From Vanrija pseudolonga (taxonomy: Eukaryota > Basidiomycota > Tremellomycetes > Trichosporonales > Trichosporonaceae), in the NCBI RefSeq assembly GCF_020906515.1, contig NC_085852.1, positions 1,798,001 through 1,862,000 on the forward strand: a DNA stretch of 64,000 nucleotides, written 5' to 3'. This document shows positions 43,253-53,752 of this stretch, piece by piece. The position numbers and the translations under genes were made by a program. The notes beneath the pieces were generated by a model that did not search any database, was not told the DNA's origin, and saw nothing but the letters and a program-made list of their open reading frames with translations. Each line of letters opens with the position of its first letter. Position 1 is the stretch's first letter.

Positions 43253-44848
43253 ATGGACAAGTCTCCGCTCGTACACGCCCCGCCGCCCCCGCCACCAGCA
43301 TATGCATCGTACCCCGAGGGCACCCAGCCCGGGGTTCACGCAGTGCCCCCGCCGCTGCCCCCGCACCCGCCCGCGCACACCATCGAAGTCGGCGGCAGCG
43401 GCGGCCCAGACGCCCCGCCGCCGCACGTAGAGTACGCGCAGCACAACCTGCCGCCCCCGCCCCCGCCCAGGCGCGATACCTCCGGCACGGACCTGCGCAA
43501 CCTCCCCCCACCGCCGGCGTTCCCGAACAACCCACCCCCGCCGCTCCCCACCCACCCGACGACGAGCCGCAAGATCTCGCCCTCGACCGCGCCGCGCCGC
43601 CTCCCCCCCGCGTTCAACCCGTCCGAGGCGTCGTCCAACAATGTCTCCCTCTCGGAGCTGTCGCTCAGCGCGCAGCCGTTCTCAGACGACAACGCGCCAG
43701 ACGAGTTCATCCGCGACCCGCACAAGCTGATCGCGTACCTCGTCCCCCTGCCCCCTCCGGGCAACTTCAACGCCGACACCAAGCCCCCGCCGCTCCGCTT
43801 CCTGACCTACACCCCGCCGCCGCCACCGCTCGTCAAGACCCCCGACGAGGATGCCGGCAAGGTCCACAAGGTCCTGCACAAGGCGCAGTACAAGTGGCAG
43901 GAGGAGGTGCGCGAGGCGCACGAGACCAACGCCAAGGTCACGTCGTGGAAGGGCTTCAAGTCGCGCCTGACCAAGGCTATCGACTGGGGCATGAGCAAGA
44001 CGACGAGCGCGGATCTCGACTTTGTGAACCGTATCCCTAGTGACGGCGACAAGGTCCACCACAAGCCGGCGAACACGAGCACGAATTCGAGCACGAACTC
44101 GACCACGACAAAGGCCGCCGACGGCAGCAGCGACGACCCCCAGCGCCTGTCGACCGACTCGCACCACGTCTTCCACGACGACGGCGTGCACGAGGAGGAG
44201 ACGACAAAGGCCACAGTCAAGCTGGACGAACTGGTTCTCATTTACCCTATTACCATGGACAAGACGGAGAAGGAGATCCGCGAGGAGTTTATCAACTCGC
44301 TCATGCGGACCAAGACCAAGGCGCAGCGCGACGCCGTCATCGCGACGGGTCTCCTGCCGGTGTCGGTCGCGGTGGACACGCTTCTCATGTTCGTCGGCTG
44401 GGTCTTTGGCGGCCTGTTTGAAGTCGACGCGGTGTGGGCGGCCAACTCGCTGCGCGGCGCCAAGACCGCGCGGTCCGTCACCAAGCGCCTCGCCAGCTCA
44501 ACCAAGAGCGGCAGCGTGCACGACTCGGACGAGCACATCCAGCTGCGCTTTGTCGCGTCGGCGCGCGCCGAGCCGCTCCAGAACTACCTGCTGGGCCAGT
44601 GCCTGAAGAAGGACGTCGGCATGTTCTCCCGCCCGCGCGGCGTCGCCATCCCCACCGGCTCGGACGTGCTCACCGCCATCGGGTGGCACAACTCTGGCGT
44701 GTACCAGAAGACCAACTGGGAGGACGAGGCGTGGGAGCGCGAGCAGGTCGAAGAGGACCTCGAAAAGACGTTCAAGAAGGCCGCGAGCGCGTGGGACAAG
44801 TGGCTCATGCTGTACGAAAAGAACCCCGAGAAGGCGCTCAAGAAGTAG
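43253..44848 (+). CDS. Proline-rich conserved fungal-type protein of unknown function
   Basis: One exon, 531 aa. The first 190 residues are very Pro-rich (runs of PPPPPP), a likely SH3/WW ligand. The rest looks globular: a conserved-type helical block (TEKEIREEFINSLMRTKTK, AVIATGLLPVSVAVDTLLM, WVFGGLFEVDAVWA), then LRFVASARAEPLQNYLLGQC and a C-terminal coiled helix rich in Glu/Lys. The hydrophobic LLPVSVAVDTLLMFVGWVFGG could be membrane-embedded. I recall similar proteins as uncharacterised in fungi but cannot name the family. ATG in CACCATGG context; CRE upstream. Confidence 0.75.
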   Translation: MDKSPLVHAPPPPPPAYASYPEGTQPGVHAVPPPLPPHPPAHTIEVGGSGGPDAPPPHVEYAQHNLPPPPPPRRDTSGTDLRNLPPPPAFPNNPPPPLPTHPTTSRKISPSTAPRRLPPAFNPSEASSNNVSLSELSLSAQPFSDDNAPDEFIRDPHKLIAYLVPLPPPGNFNADTKPPPLRFLTYTPPPPPLVKTPDEDAGKVHKVLHKAQYKWQEEVREAHETNAKVTSWKGFKSRLTKAIDWGMSKTTSADLDFVNRIPSDGDKVHHKPANTSTNSSTNSTTTKAADGSSDDPQRLSTDSHHVFHDDGVHEEETTKATVKLDELVLIYPITMDKTEKEIREEFINSLMRTKTKAQRDAVIATGLLPVSVAVDTLLMFVGWVFGGLFEVDAVWAANSLRGAKTARSVTKRLASSTKSGSVHDSDEHIQLRFVASARAEPLQNYLLGQCLKKDVGMFSRPRGVAIPTGSDVLTAIGWHNSGVYQKTNWEDEAWEREQVEEDLEKTFKKAASAWDKWLMLYEKNPEKALKK

Positions 44849-44936
44849 AGGTAATATAGACTTGTAATTGACGACGTCTTATGGATACACGATACGATAC
44901 ATGAGCAGGTGATGGTACTATGCACAATGCGGGGTA

Positions 44937-47096
44937 TTACTGCTTCTTCTTGCCCTTCTTCTTGTTGACGACGACGAGGTCGCCGCCTTCGCCGCCCTCC
45001 TCTCCGCCAGCCTCCTGGATCTTGAGTCCTGCCTCTAGTGTGAACATGAGGTCGCGGACAGTTTCGTTCAAGCTGTCCACCTCGGCGGCCTTGGCGTCGC
45101 GTGCGGCGCGGACGGTGGTCAGGTCGTCGCGGAGTTTGTTGACGCGCGAGTTGAGACCCTCCGACATGGCCTTCTCGCTGCCTAGCGACGTCTGCAGGCT
45201 GCGGCTGAGCTGGAGCGCCTTTTCGGCACGCTGCTCGGCCTTCTGCCGCGCATTGTCGGCCTCGACGCGCCGCGCCTCGGCGACTGCAGCCGCGTCCTCG
45301 GCCTCCTTTGTCCGCGCGGCCGCTGCCTGCAGCTTGGCGATTACGACGGCCTGCGACGCTGCCTCCTGCTCGTAGTGCTGCCGCATGGCCTCGAGCTGCG
45401 AGCTCAAGAGGTAGCTGTACTCGAGCGTGATGGATTCGATGGTCGACATCTTCTCGGCGTCACCGGATGATGGCCCGTCGTTCACTTGGCTATCGCGGCG
45501 CTCATGTCCCTGCGAATACGACGCGCGGTTCATGGCGGAGGGGGTCGACGGTGCACTGCCTGCCACGCTCGAGGGAGCCGAGTGGCTGTGGCCGGCAAGG
45601 TTCTCGAGCGACCGGTTGAGCGGCATCGTGCGGCGTGAGGAGGTGGCTGCGTGTGCCGCGAGCGAGGAAGCAGAGGGCAGCTCGACGAGTTTGCCGTCGG
45701 TTCGTGTCTGGATCAAGCGGTGAACATAGTTGTCGCCTTGGTAGTCCCACACGCGTTGCGTTTCGACCTCCATCGCCAGCATGTGTCCGCTCTCCTCCCA
45801 GTGTCGCCTTGCATGGCCCTTCGAATATCGGCCACAGCCGACCGCGCCACAGACCACGCAGATCCAGATGTTTTCTGTGCTGTCACACATGCCGCACTGG
45901 GTGAACCGCGTGATGTCTTCGCCGCGGTCACGCTGCTGCTGCCGCTTCTTGTCCTGCGCGGAAGACAGCAGCAGATGGCTGACGCGGCAGACGGGACAGC
46001 GACTATCGCCCCACTTGCGCAGGCAGTCGCAGTCAAACGTGTGGGCGCATGGCAGCGTCACGAGCCCAGTCACGGTGGAGTCGAGACGCTCCAGACAGAC
46101 GGGGCACGAAGGGAGCTCGTACAGGCCCTTGCTGTCCACGCCATGGAGCAACTTTGGCAAGGCGCGCGCACGAGAAGCGTACACGCTTGGCGGGAAGGCA
46201 GGGATGGCGACGTCCTTGGGCTCTGCACCCTCCAGCTTGTGGAGCACAAGATGGTGGATTCTGATGGGGTGGCAGGTCTCGCGCGTGTCGAGCGTCGAGA
46301 ACGCCTTGCCGGTGAAGATGATCATGAAATCGGACGCCTGCAGCGGGTCGCGGAACTTGAGAATGACGATCGAGCGATTTGGCGTCGTTGCCTCCCTGCG
46401 GGAGTTAGCACGGCGCCACTCCCACCTCCTCGTGCTAGCTCACCTAATCATCCGAACACCTTCCAAGCACGTGGCCCAGCCGCCGAGGAACTCTAGCAGG
46501 TCGGCAGGCCGCATCCAAGCCGGCACAGCGAGGATGGCGACGAGGCTTCCGTCCTCTCCTTCGGCGTGCTCACCCGCATAGTCGCCCTCGGCGGTCCCAC
46601 TGCGCGAGCTCTCGCCGTTCTGCCCCTCAAGCCTGGCGATGAGGGAAGGCGGGGGCTCGTGCTTGAAGAGGTGGACGACGCCCCGGCCAAACTGCGACAC
46701 GCCGGTCGCGGCGGTCGTATCGACAGGGTTCGGTCCGGGGATGTGCGCGAGCAGCGGCTGGCGTGAGAGCGCGTCGGGGGTCTCAGGCGGCTCTGGGGTC
46801 CGTTTGCGCGGCTTTGTGCGCGGGCTGCTGCTGCTCCCCCCCGGAGCGTCAAGCGACCCGCGCGCCCGCGACCCCGGCACGGCTCTGCTGCTCCCTCCCT
46901 GCGATGTTCTCGGCTTGTCAACCATCGCGGGCTCGTCCCACGCCTTGTCGAGGCTCTTCTCGCGCGTAAAGTCGATCCAGTCGACCTCGATCTCGCCGAG
47001 GCGCCAGTCGGTGTCTGGGGGCTGTTCGTTCTCTGGGTGGACAGCGATGACTATCGAGTACGTGTTGTAGTCGCTCTTTGTGTGAGAGTAGGTCAT
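44937..47096 (-). CDS. ETP1: BRAP2/Etp1-like RING and UBP-zinc-finger protein
   Basis: Exons 47096-46444 and 46395-44937 give 703 aa. Domain order: N-terminal BRAP2 RRM-like part (WMRPADLLEFLGGW, RSIVILKFRDPLQASDFM), RING finger CPVCLERL...CAHTFDCDCL...CPVC, ubiquitin-binding ZnF-UBP (QCGMCDSTENIWICVVCG, CGRYSKGHARRHWEESGH), then a long coiled coil and a Lys-rich end (KKKG). In humans BRAP2/IMP is a Ras-responsive E3 ligase; yeast Etp1 serves ethanol tolerance. The intron (48 nt) splits the first domain and joins AG+G. The first Met is taken as MTYSHTK; the open frame extends further upstream without recognisable sequence. Confidence 0.9.
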
Positions 47097-47466
47097 GAGG
47101 CCGTGGGCATGTCGTGGCGTGATACAAGTGATGAGAAGAGAGCGAAGGAAACAAAAGAGCACCGCAGAATGCTGGGTGGCGAATGTGTATTCCAAAGTCG
47201 ACGCGGTGTCGACGAACGTGACGTAACTCCCAGTGTGGCGGAGTTGCCTCCGCTCAACTCCAGTCGGGCCGTCTTTCGGCAACGACTGCCAGCCAAAGAC
47301 GACATCGGCGATCACGGCCCGACTGAGACGCAATGTTGACACCGACAAACCGGGCGGCGATCCTGCCGCAGTCGCCTGCATTGCGCCGCAAGACAGCAAT
47401 ACAGCGGTTATAACTCGCCATGCAGCGAGCGCCTCAGCCTCCCCCCACCCACCTCGCGCCAGCGCC
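47097..47466. other. Divergent intergenic region ETP1 / hydrolase
   Basis: 370 bp; promoter space for both genes, no further feature seen. Confidence 0.45.
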
Positions 47467-48757
47467 ATGCCCCCGACCATCTCGCCGCGCGGCAAGGCCG
47501 CCCTCGACGACGCGCTCGTTGCCGCCGTCGCTGACCCCCTCATCCCGGCACAGTTCTGGGGGGTGACCACTGCCCAGGGGCCTATCTACTTCAACTGCGG
47601 GGGCGAGCGGGTGCTACACGAGCCGGAGAAGGGCGTGGTCAACGAGGACACAAGTGAGTGGTCAACCGATCCCCGTTGACAGACCCCAGTGCTCCAGCTG
47701 TGGTCGATGACCAAGCTCGTCACGTCCGTCGCGTGCCTTCAGCTCGTGGACCGCGGTGTGCTGTCCCTCGACGACGAGGAGCTCGTGGGGGCCCACCTCC
47801 CAGAGCTGGCGGCACAGCGCATCCTCACGGGATACTCTGACGCCGGGGAGGAGCTCTGGGCCGACCGCACCGAGCCCATCACGCTGCGCCACCTCCTCAG
47901 CCACACCTCGGGCATCTCGTACCCCGAGATGCCGCCCACCATCTCCCGGTGGCAGAAGGAGCACAACCACCCGTGGTACTTTGCCCCCAATGGCGGCGTG
48001 AAGGCCTTCACCGTCCCGCTCGAGTTTGAGCCTGGCGTACGGTGGTCCTACGGGCTGGGTATCGACTGGGCCGGCTTCCTCGTCGAGCGGGTCACGGGGG
48101 TCACGCTGGGCACCTACTTCCAGGAGCACATCTTCGCTCCGCTGGGCATCACCTCGCTCACTTTCACGCCTACCCCCGAGGTTCACGAGCGGCTGATGAA
48201 GGAGACGTGGCGCGACGCTGCGGGCAACCTTATCCAAGCTGACCCCGACACCCGCCTCCTCGACCCCGCGACAATCAAGCTCGACTCTGGCGGCGCCGGG
48301 TTGCTCGGCACAGCGAAGGACTACCTCCGCTTCCTTCAGGGCGTGCTCGCATCCCAGTCCCCCGGTGGGATCATCTCCCCGGCAAGCTTCGCGCTGCTGT
48401 TCACCAACACCCTCCCAGCGGACCGCAGCGCGCGGCACTACGCCGACATGCAGGCGTTCATGGGCGAGTGGGGCACGTACGACTTCACAGCCGACCTCGG
48501 GTTCTCGGTAGCGCTGGCCGTCAACGCGAAGGACGCGAAGAGCGGCCGCAGGGCCGGCAGCGGCGCATGGGGCGGTATGGCCAAGACGGACTTCTGGATC
48601 GACCCGGCCTCAGGCATTGCGGTGGGTGCAGCCGAGTTGGCGGCGCTGACCCCAGGGATTCTGCGGCACCCAGCTCGTCGGGGGCGAGGTCAACCCCGAC
48701 CCCTTTGCGGGCGTGTATGCCGCCTTTGAGCGGCAAGTGTACGACGCGCTAGAGTAG
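47467..48757 (+). CDS. Beta-lactamase-fold serine hydrolase (esterase/transferase type)
   Basis: Exons 47467-47653, 47690-48621 and 48656-48757 give 406 aa. Class C-like motifs: the nucleophile S-x-x-K in LWSMTKLV, a YGLGIDW segment at the usual Tyr position, and HTSGISYPEM. The C-terminal FWIDPASGIA|GFCGTQL is made only by splicing the 34-nt second intron; read through, the protein would end in an unrelated Arg/Pro tail. Eukaryotic members act as esterases or acyltransferases (LovD-like) rather than antibiotic hydrolases. No signal peptide, so cytosolic. Confidence 0.85.
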
Positions 48758-48978
48758 GTCTTTGATGCAAGCAAGTGTGGCGCCAACACCAGGCATGGCT
48801 GCGAGCGGCAGCGGCGGCGGGCACTCGGCTCCGAGCCGTGGTGGGGGACGTACCATGCCCTCGCGGCCGCGCAGCGACGGCGCATGCTCCGGCATCTGCG
48901 GCAGCAGGCGGGGCGGCGGGAAGCTCAGCGCTCGGCTGCCTAGGCACGTCTGCCGTGCGACTCGACTGCATCGTCTGT

Positions 48979-49322
48979 CTACGAGTATAACGCGGCTTCG
49001 TCACTGCGGGGCACTAGTGCCCCGGACCGTCCTTGCGTCCGGGCGAAACTGCCGTCAGCACGCTCCTGCAACACACACACACTCATGTCGGCAATCTTCT
49101 GCGTCGTGCTCTTGTGCTCAGCGGGGACAGTGGCGCGGGTCTTGATATCGCGCTGCTTGTCGATCTCTTCGGCCTCGAGGCGCGCCTCGGACTTTGTCGA
49201 GTTGGGCTGGAGGGTGCAGAAGACCTGGGGCGTGAGCGGCGCGCGCCGAGCGGAGCGAGGCGTGTGAGTGGGACGGTGAAACGTACCTTCTCAGTCATGC
49301 TGCGGCGGCCGGGGTCGGGCAT
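48979..49322 (-). CDS. Small Hsp9/Hsp12-like stress protein
   Basis: Exons 49322-49287 and 49224-48979 give 93 aa. Hsp9/12-type pattern: GRRSMTEK, then LQPNSTKS, and after a charged stretch AEHKSTTQKIADM, resembling GRKxFxEK...PxSxKS...KSxTQK of Hsp12. Such small hydrophilic proteins bind membranes under stress. The charged middle (EARLEAEEIDKQ) differs from usual Hsp12. The C-terminal third after IADM is not family-like; an alternative 32-nt intron there would give a shorter tail. Intron 1 is 62 nt with donor GTACGT. TATA about 130 bp upstream, with phased repeats between. Confidence 0.55.
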
Positions 49323-49345
49323 GTTGTTGTTGGTGGTGGCTTGGA

Positions 49346-49399
49346 GGTGGTATGTGGTGGTGGCCAAGTGGCGGTATGCGGTCGCTCAGTGGCGGTATG
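49346..49399. repeat. Phased GG(C/T)GGTATG repeats
   Basis: GGTGGTATG at 49346-49354 and GGCGGTATG at 49370-49378 and 49391-49399; the last two are part of identical 12-mers AGTGGCGGTATG 21 bp apart. They lie between the TATA box and ATG of the Hsp12-like gene, so probably in its leader or core promoter. Confidence 0.5.
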
Positions 49400-49448
49400 T
49401 AGTGAGGTCGGGGGTGTAGACAACGCCTTGTCCAGCGCCATGCTGCGC

Positions 49449-49458
49449 CTTTTATGCA
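49449..49458 (-). promoter_or_regulatory. TATA-like box of Hsp12-like gene
   Basis: GCATAAAAGG on the minus strand, about 130 bp before the ATG at 49322. Confidence 0.5.
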
Positions 49459-49833
49459 TGCCTGGCACATCCCCCACCCCACCGCTACCACCTCGGCGTG
49501 GAGCGCACAGCCCACGACGACGCCGTCACTCGGCCCACGGCGATGCGTCACTCCGCCACTTTGTGCCTTGTGCCCACCGCCACGACGCCGCCACGACGTC
49601 CGTCCCGGCTGCCCGCGACGCCGTCTGGGCTCGCCGCGGCGGGTCGGCGCGGTGGGCATGTATGCTGGTGGAGCTGTGCGCCGACGTCGTTGACGTATAG
49701 GCACGGCCATGTGAGCTCGTCCACGGCTGTCATGTCGCCGCCACGCTCGTGCTGGGATTGTTGGGCAGGACTCCGGCACCCAAGGATGCTGTAGCGCCCG
49801 TAATGACCTTGCCGTTGCCTACAATCACAGCCC

Positions 49834-50900
49834 CTACTTAGCTGGCTCTTCCAGTCTGGCCCAAAACCCGCCGTTGTACATCCACTCGCAGAAGACCTTC
49901 GCCCGGCGGTTCACCTTGGGGCCATTGACATACATGTTCGACTTGTGGTAAGGACCACGACGGGGGGCGATACGATCGACCTCGCGCGCGAGGGTTGTGA
50001 ACGCTTCCCGGTCCTCTGCATGGCGAAGGATCACACCCCACATCTTGGCGGTGAGCTGTGGCGGGGTCCAGACGCTCGCGCGGAGAATGTCGTGGATCAG
50101 GTCGGTCGGCAGGTCGGCGATGCCTGTGCGCTCGCCGCGCTTGGCGAGGAGCAGGACCCGTGCCGTGACCAGAGCGCGCATGGCGGCCTTCCTGACGTCT
50201 GGGTTCGGGCAGCGGGTGTACAGAGCGTACCTGCCGAACTGCAGCTTCTTCTTCGTATCGCCAGGGTAAGTGAGGATCCAGTGACACGTCTGGTACCTCC
50301 TCATGGCCTTTTCCGCGCCTGGTGTGGCATGCCCCACCAGACAGACCTCGGCTCGCTGCATGATCTGAGGCTTGGCCATGTATCGTTCTATAGCGGATGT
50401 CGATACCTCGAGGTCGTTCAGCCGCAGCGAGGAGGAACGGGACCGGAAGGTGAGTCGGCGGACGGGTATCTCGAGCCGCTTGACAAACTGGTCGATAAAC
50501 GCCTCGGCACTGAGGAAGCGCCCTCCGCGTCGTAACACTATCTCGAGCGAGTCGATGGTGCAGCTGTTGATCACGGTCATGATGGTGTCCAGCTCGTCGT
50601 ACTGCGCGTGTAAGCAGGTTGCAGGTGGGGCCGACGCACCGAGCTGAACGTCGCTGTCCCGCAGAAGTGGGGACGGCGCGCCAAGTGCTTCACACACCAG
50701 ATCCTCTGGTAGAATGTTTTGCGCAGGGGTGCGAGTGGATTGCCCCGCTTCTTTCGTTCAGCGCGCTCGGCGGTTGTGTCCCAGTTCAGTGTTGGCGACT
50801 GGCCCTCTGCAATGATCCGGATGCGGGCTGTGGCGTCAGGAAGGTGCACGCGCGTCGCCAAGCTGGGCATACTTGACGCCTCCCATGGCAAAAGTGCCAT
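49834..50900 (-). CDS. F-box-like protein of unknown function
   Basis: Exons 50900-50640 and 50601-49834 give 342 aa. Two frames overlap here; a 38-nt intron with donor GTGCGT and acceptor GCGCAG joins them in phase 0 (TTCAGC-TCG|TACGAC). The middle reads like a leucine-rich/RNI stretch (SLEIVLRRGGRFLSAEAF, LEIPVRRLTFRSRSSSLRL), and LPTDLIHDIL near residue 240 looks F-box-like but sits C-terminal, so the assignment is weak. The upstream start is supported by a TATA box at 50964-50971. Confidence 0.6.
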
Positions 50901-51391
50901 GGCGATGGTGGTATGAGTGGCAAGGGTGTTAGGGCCATGCTACATGCGCGGGAGGTTATGTGTGTTTATAAGACTGGGGAGATGGTGTGTAGATGAGCCA
51001 GAGGCGGGGAAGTGGCACGGCGGTGCCCCCCTGCCAACAACAACAACAAAGGCACCGTGATGTCACGACGGGCTTGGCACGCCGCCAGCACCGCCCGCCA
51101 CATCGTGATCGGCGACACGCTGCATGGCCTACAGTACAATCGCGGCGGCCACTTGGTGTGGTGCTCGGCGGTCCTTCTGCGCTCGGCTAGGTGGGAGGGA
51201 GCCTTGAGCAGAAAGCAAGCACTGATATCGCAAAGGTGCGGGGCAGTCGTGTTTCGGCCTGAGCCGACAGCGGGGCCGGCAGCCGGCAAAACGAGGCATG
51301 TGACGTCGCTGGTGTCCGCAGGTAGCTAGCTATCAAGACTACCGACGGGAACCTTGCTTGCTTGTTCTTCCCACTCATCTTCACAACGACA
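50901..51391. other. Divergent intergenic region F-box-like / amidase
   Basis: 491 bp. TTTATAAG at 50964-50971 reads CTTATAAA on the minus strand, 64 bp before the F-box-like ATG. TGATGTCA (about 51060) and TGACGTCG (about 51301) are CRE-like. No gene. Confidence 0.45.
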
Positions 51392-53558
51392 ATGACAAGC
51401 ACCACCGCCGCCGCTACCACCTGGCAAGCGCGCGCCGAGACGAAGCAGGCGGCCCGCGAAGCCCTCCTGCCGGCGGACACGATCCTCCCCCCGGGCCTGG
51501 TGACGGACCAGACGACTGACGTCACGGCCATCCCGCGCACGTCGGGCCTGCTGAGCGCGCACGAGCTGGAGATCACCGAGAGCGAGACGCCGGCGATTCT
51601 GGCCAAGCTCGCCAGCGGCGAGTGGACGTCTGAGGCCGTCACGCGCGCTTTCTGCCGGCGTGCGAGCATCGCGCACCAGCTGGTATGTGGGGCTTGTGGG
51701 CCGAGCTGACGACAGACCAACTGCCTCACTGAGATCTTCTTCGACAAAGGGATCGCGCGGGCCAAGGCGCTCGACGAGGAGTTCAAGCGCACAGGCAAGG
51801 CCCGGGGGCCGTTGCAGTACGTCGAAGGAGTTATGTGAGAGCTGACGACACCCAGTGGCCTCCCCGTGTCCCTCAAGGAGCAGATCGGCGTCGCTGGCGT
51901 CGAGCGTAGCTTCGGCTTTGTCGGATTCATAGGCCGCGTAGCCGAGGTCGACTCGGCGCTGGTCGAGATCCTCCTCGCGCAGGGGGTATGTCTGCCCCCA
52001 AGCCCTCACACTCACGCCAGGCAATCCCGTACTGCGCGACCAATATCGCCCAGGGGCTCTTCTTCGGCGAGGCGGTCAACAACGTGTTCGGCGAGACGGT
52101 CAACCCGTACAACGTGGGTGGGCACCAACAGCACAGCTGACCCACGCACAGCGCAAGCTCACCCCCGGCGGAAGCTCGGGCGGCGAGGGCGCGCTCCTCG
52201 CCCTACGTGGCAGCCCGCTCGGCGTCGGCTCCGACATTGGCGGGAGCGTGCGTATTCCTGCCGGGCACTGCGGGCTGTATTCGTTGAGGCCAAGCTACCA
52301 GCGGATCCCGTACGAGGGGACGTGCAATTCGCAGGAGGGTGAGTGGTGCCGAGCGGCGCAGCGGCGAGGCGCGAGGCCGTCCGACCTTCCTCCGTCTATG
52401 TCGCCGCTGACCCACGCCCCAGGCCAGGACTCGATCCGTTCCGTCCTCGGGCCAATGTCCACCTCCCTCGGCGCAGTCAAGACCCTCTTCAAGTCCGTCC
52501 TCGACGCGCAGCCGTGGCGCCTGGACCCGCAAGTCCTCCGCCAGGGTTGGAGGGAGGAGGGCTACGCGCTCGCGGACCACGGGCACGACCAGGGGCTCGT
52601 CTTCGGCATGATGTGGGACGATGGCTCGGTGCGGCCTGCACCACCGTACGCGCGCGCCATGACGGAGGTGAAGGCTGCGCTCGAGGCGGCGGGGCACAAA
52701 GTCGTCGACTTTGTGCCTTACGAGGCGGCCGAGGGGACGGCGATCATGGTGCGTGCGGCCGTTTGCCTCGCTCACACATAGTACGAGTCGTTCGGCGGCG
52801 ACGGCATGGTGAGTACCGCTCGCTCGCTCGCTGCGCTCGCTCACCCCACGATAGCGCGACCTCTTCGACACGCTCGCGCTCTCCGGCGAGCCCCGCGTCG
52901 GCCCGCAGGCGGACCAGCCGCAGGGCACCGAGCTGACCATCACCCAGTGGTGGAGCCTGCATGCGCGCAAGGGGCGATGGCTCAAGGGCCAGCTCGACGC
53001 TTGGAATGCGACCAGCAAAACGACGGGCACGGGGCGCGCGGTCGACGCTATTATTTGCCCTGTTGCTGGTGGGCCGGCGCAGGTGTTGCGGACGCCGCAG
53101 TGAGTTGGAGCCAGCATGACGTGGCGAGGAGTGGCGCCACACTGCCACTTGCTCACTTGAGCACGCTCGCTAACGCTCGCTCACCCCCAGATACCACACC
53201 TACACCCACTGGTGCAACGTTGCCGACTTCCCCGCCGTCGCGATCCCCGTCACGCGCGTCGACCCCGCGCTCGACCCCAAAGTCGAACGCAGCGACTACC
53301 ACGGCGACATGGACAAGCACTTCTGGGAGCAGTGTAAGTGCTGAGCGAGTGTGGTTCGCTGACGCCGCCAGACGACCCCCAGGTATACGCCAACTCGCCT
53401 ATCGGGCTGCAGGTCGTCGCGCAGAAGGGCGAGGACGAGGCCGTGCTTGCGTGGGTGTGAAAGGAAGGATCCCGCTGACTTGCCCCAGGATGGCGGAAAT
53501 CGTCGACAACGCCCTCAAGGCCCACCGCGCCGCCCATGGCACCACCGACCCCAGCTAG
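51392..53558 (+). CDS. Amidase-signature hydrolase
   Basis: Eleven exons (51392-51682, 51716-51816, 51856-51985, 52021-52113, 52152-52338, 52423-52748, 52782-52808, 52855-53099, 53191-53333, 53372-53450, 53489-53558) give 563 aa, a typical length. Catalytic Lys in [10 protein letters not shown], cis-Ser in GGSSGGEGA and nucleophile Ser in GSDIGGSVR are all present. C-terminal [18 protein letters not shown] and [12 protein letters not shown] fit fungal acetamidase/fatty-acid-amide-hydrolase relatives. It hydrolyses an amide to acid and ammonia; substrate unknown. Exon 7 is a 27-nt microexon. Intron 7 contains CGCTCGCTCG repeats. Most introns are 33-55 nt. Confidence 0.9.
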
Positions 53559-53752
53559 GTTATCAATGCATGCTGCAAGCCTGCAGCGCGCCAGCACCGC
53601 CAGCACCCCCGGCGCCGGCCCTATGATACACTCCAGCCAAACTGAAAAAGTACAATGACTAGGCTTTTTTTGTCGACGCAGCAGCCCCAGCCGTTGAAGC
53701 TGGGCGTGGAGCGAGTTTCTTCTATATGGTTGAACTGATACAATTAAGTGGT

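Larger units (their letters stand above)
49323..49833. other. Intergenic region upstream of the Hsp12-like gene
   Basis: 511 bp; contains the promoter/leader of the minus-strand Hsp12-like gene (repeats and TATA listed separately) and the 3' flank of the F-box-like gene. No gene seen. Confidence 0.5.

Noticed and set aside
48979-49016. Extra 3' exon for the Hsp12-like gene
   Set aside because: Possible splice sites exist but neither resulting tail resembles the family, so the open frame to the first stop was kept.
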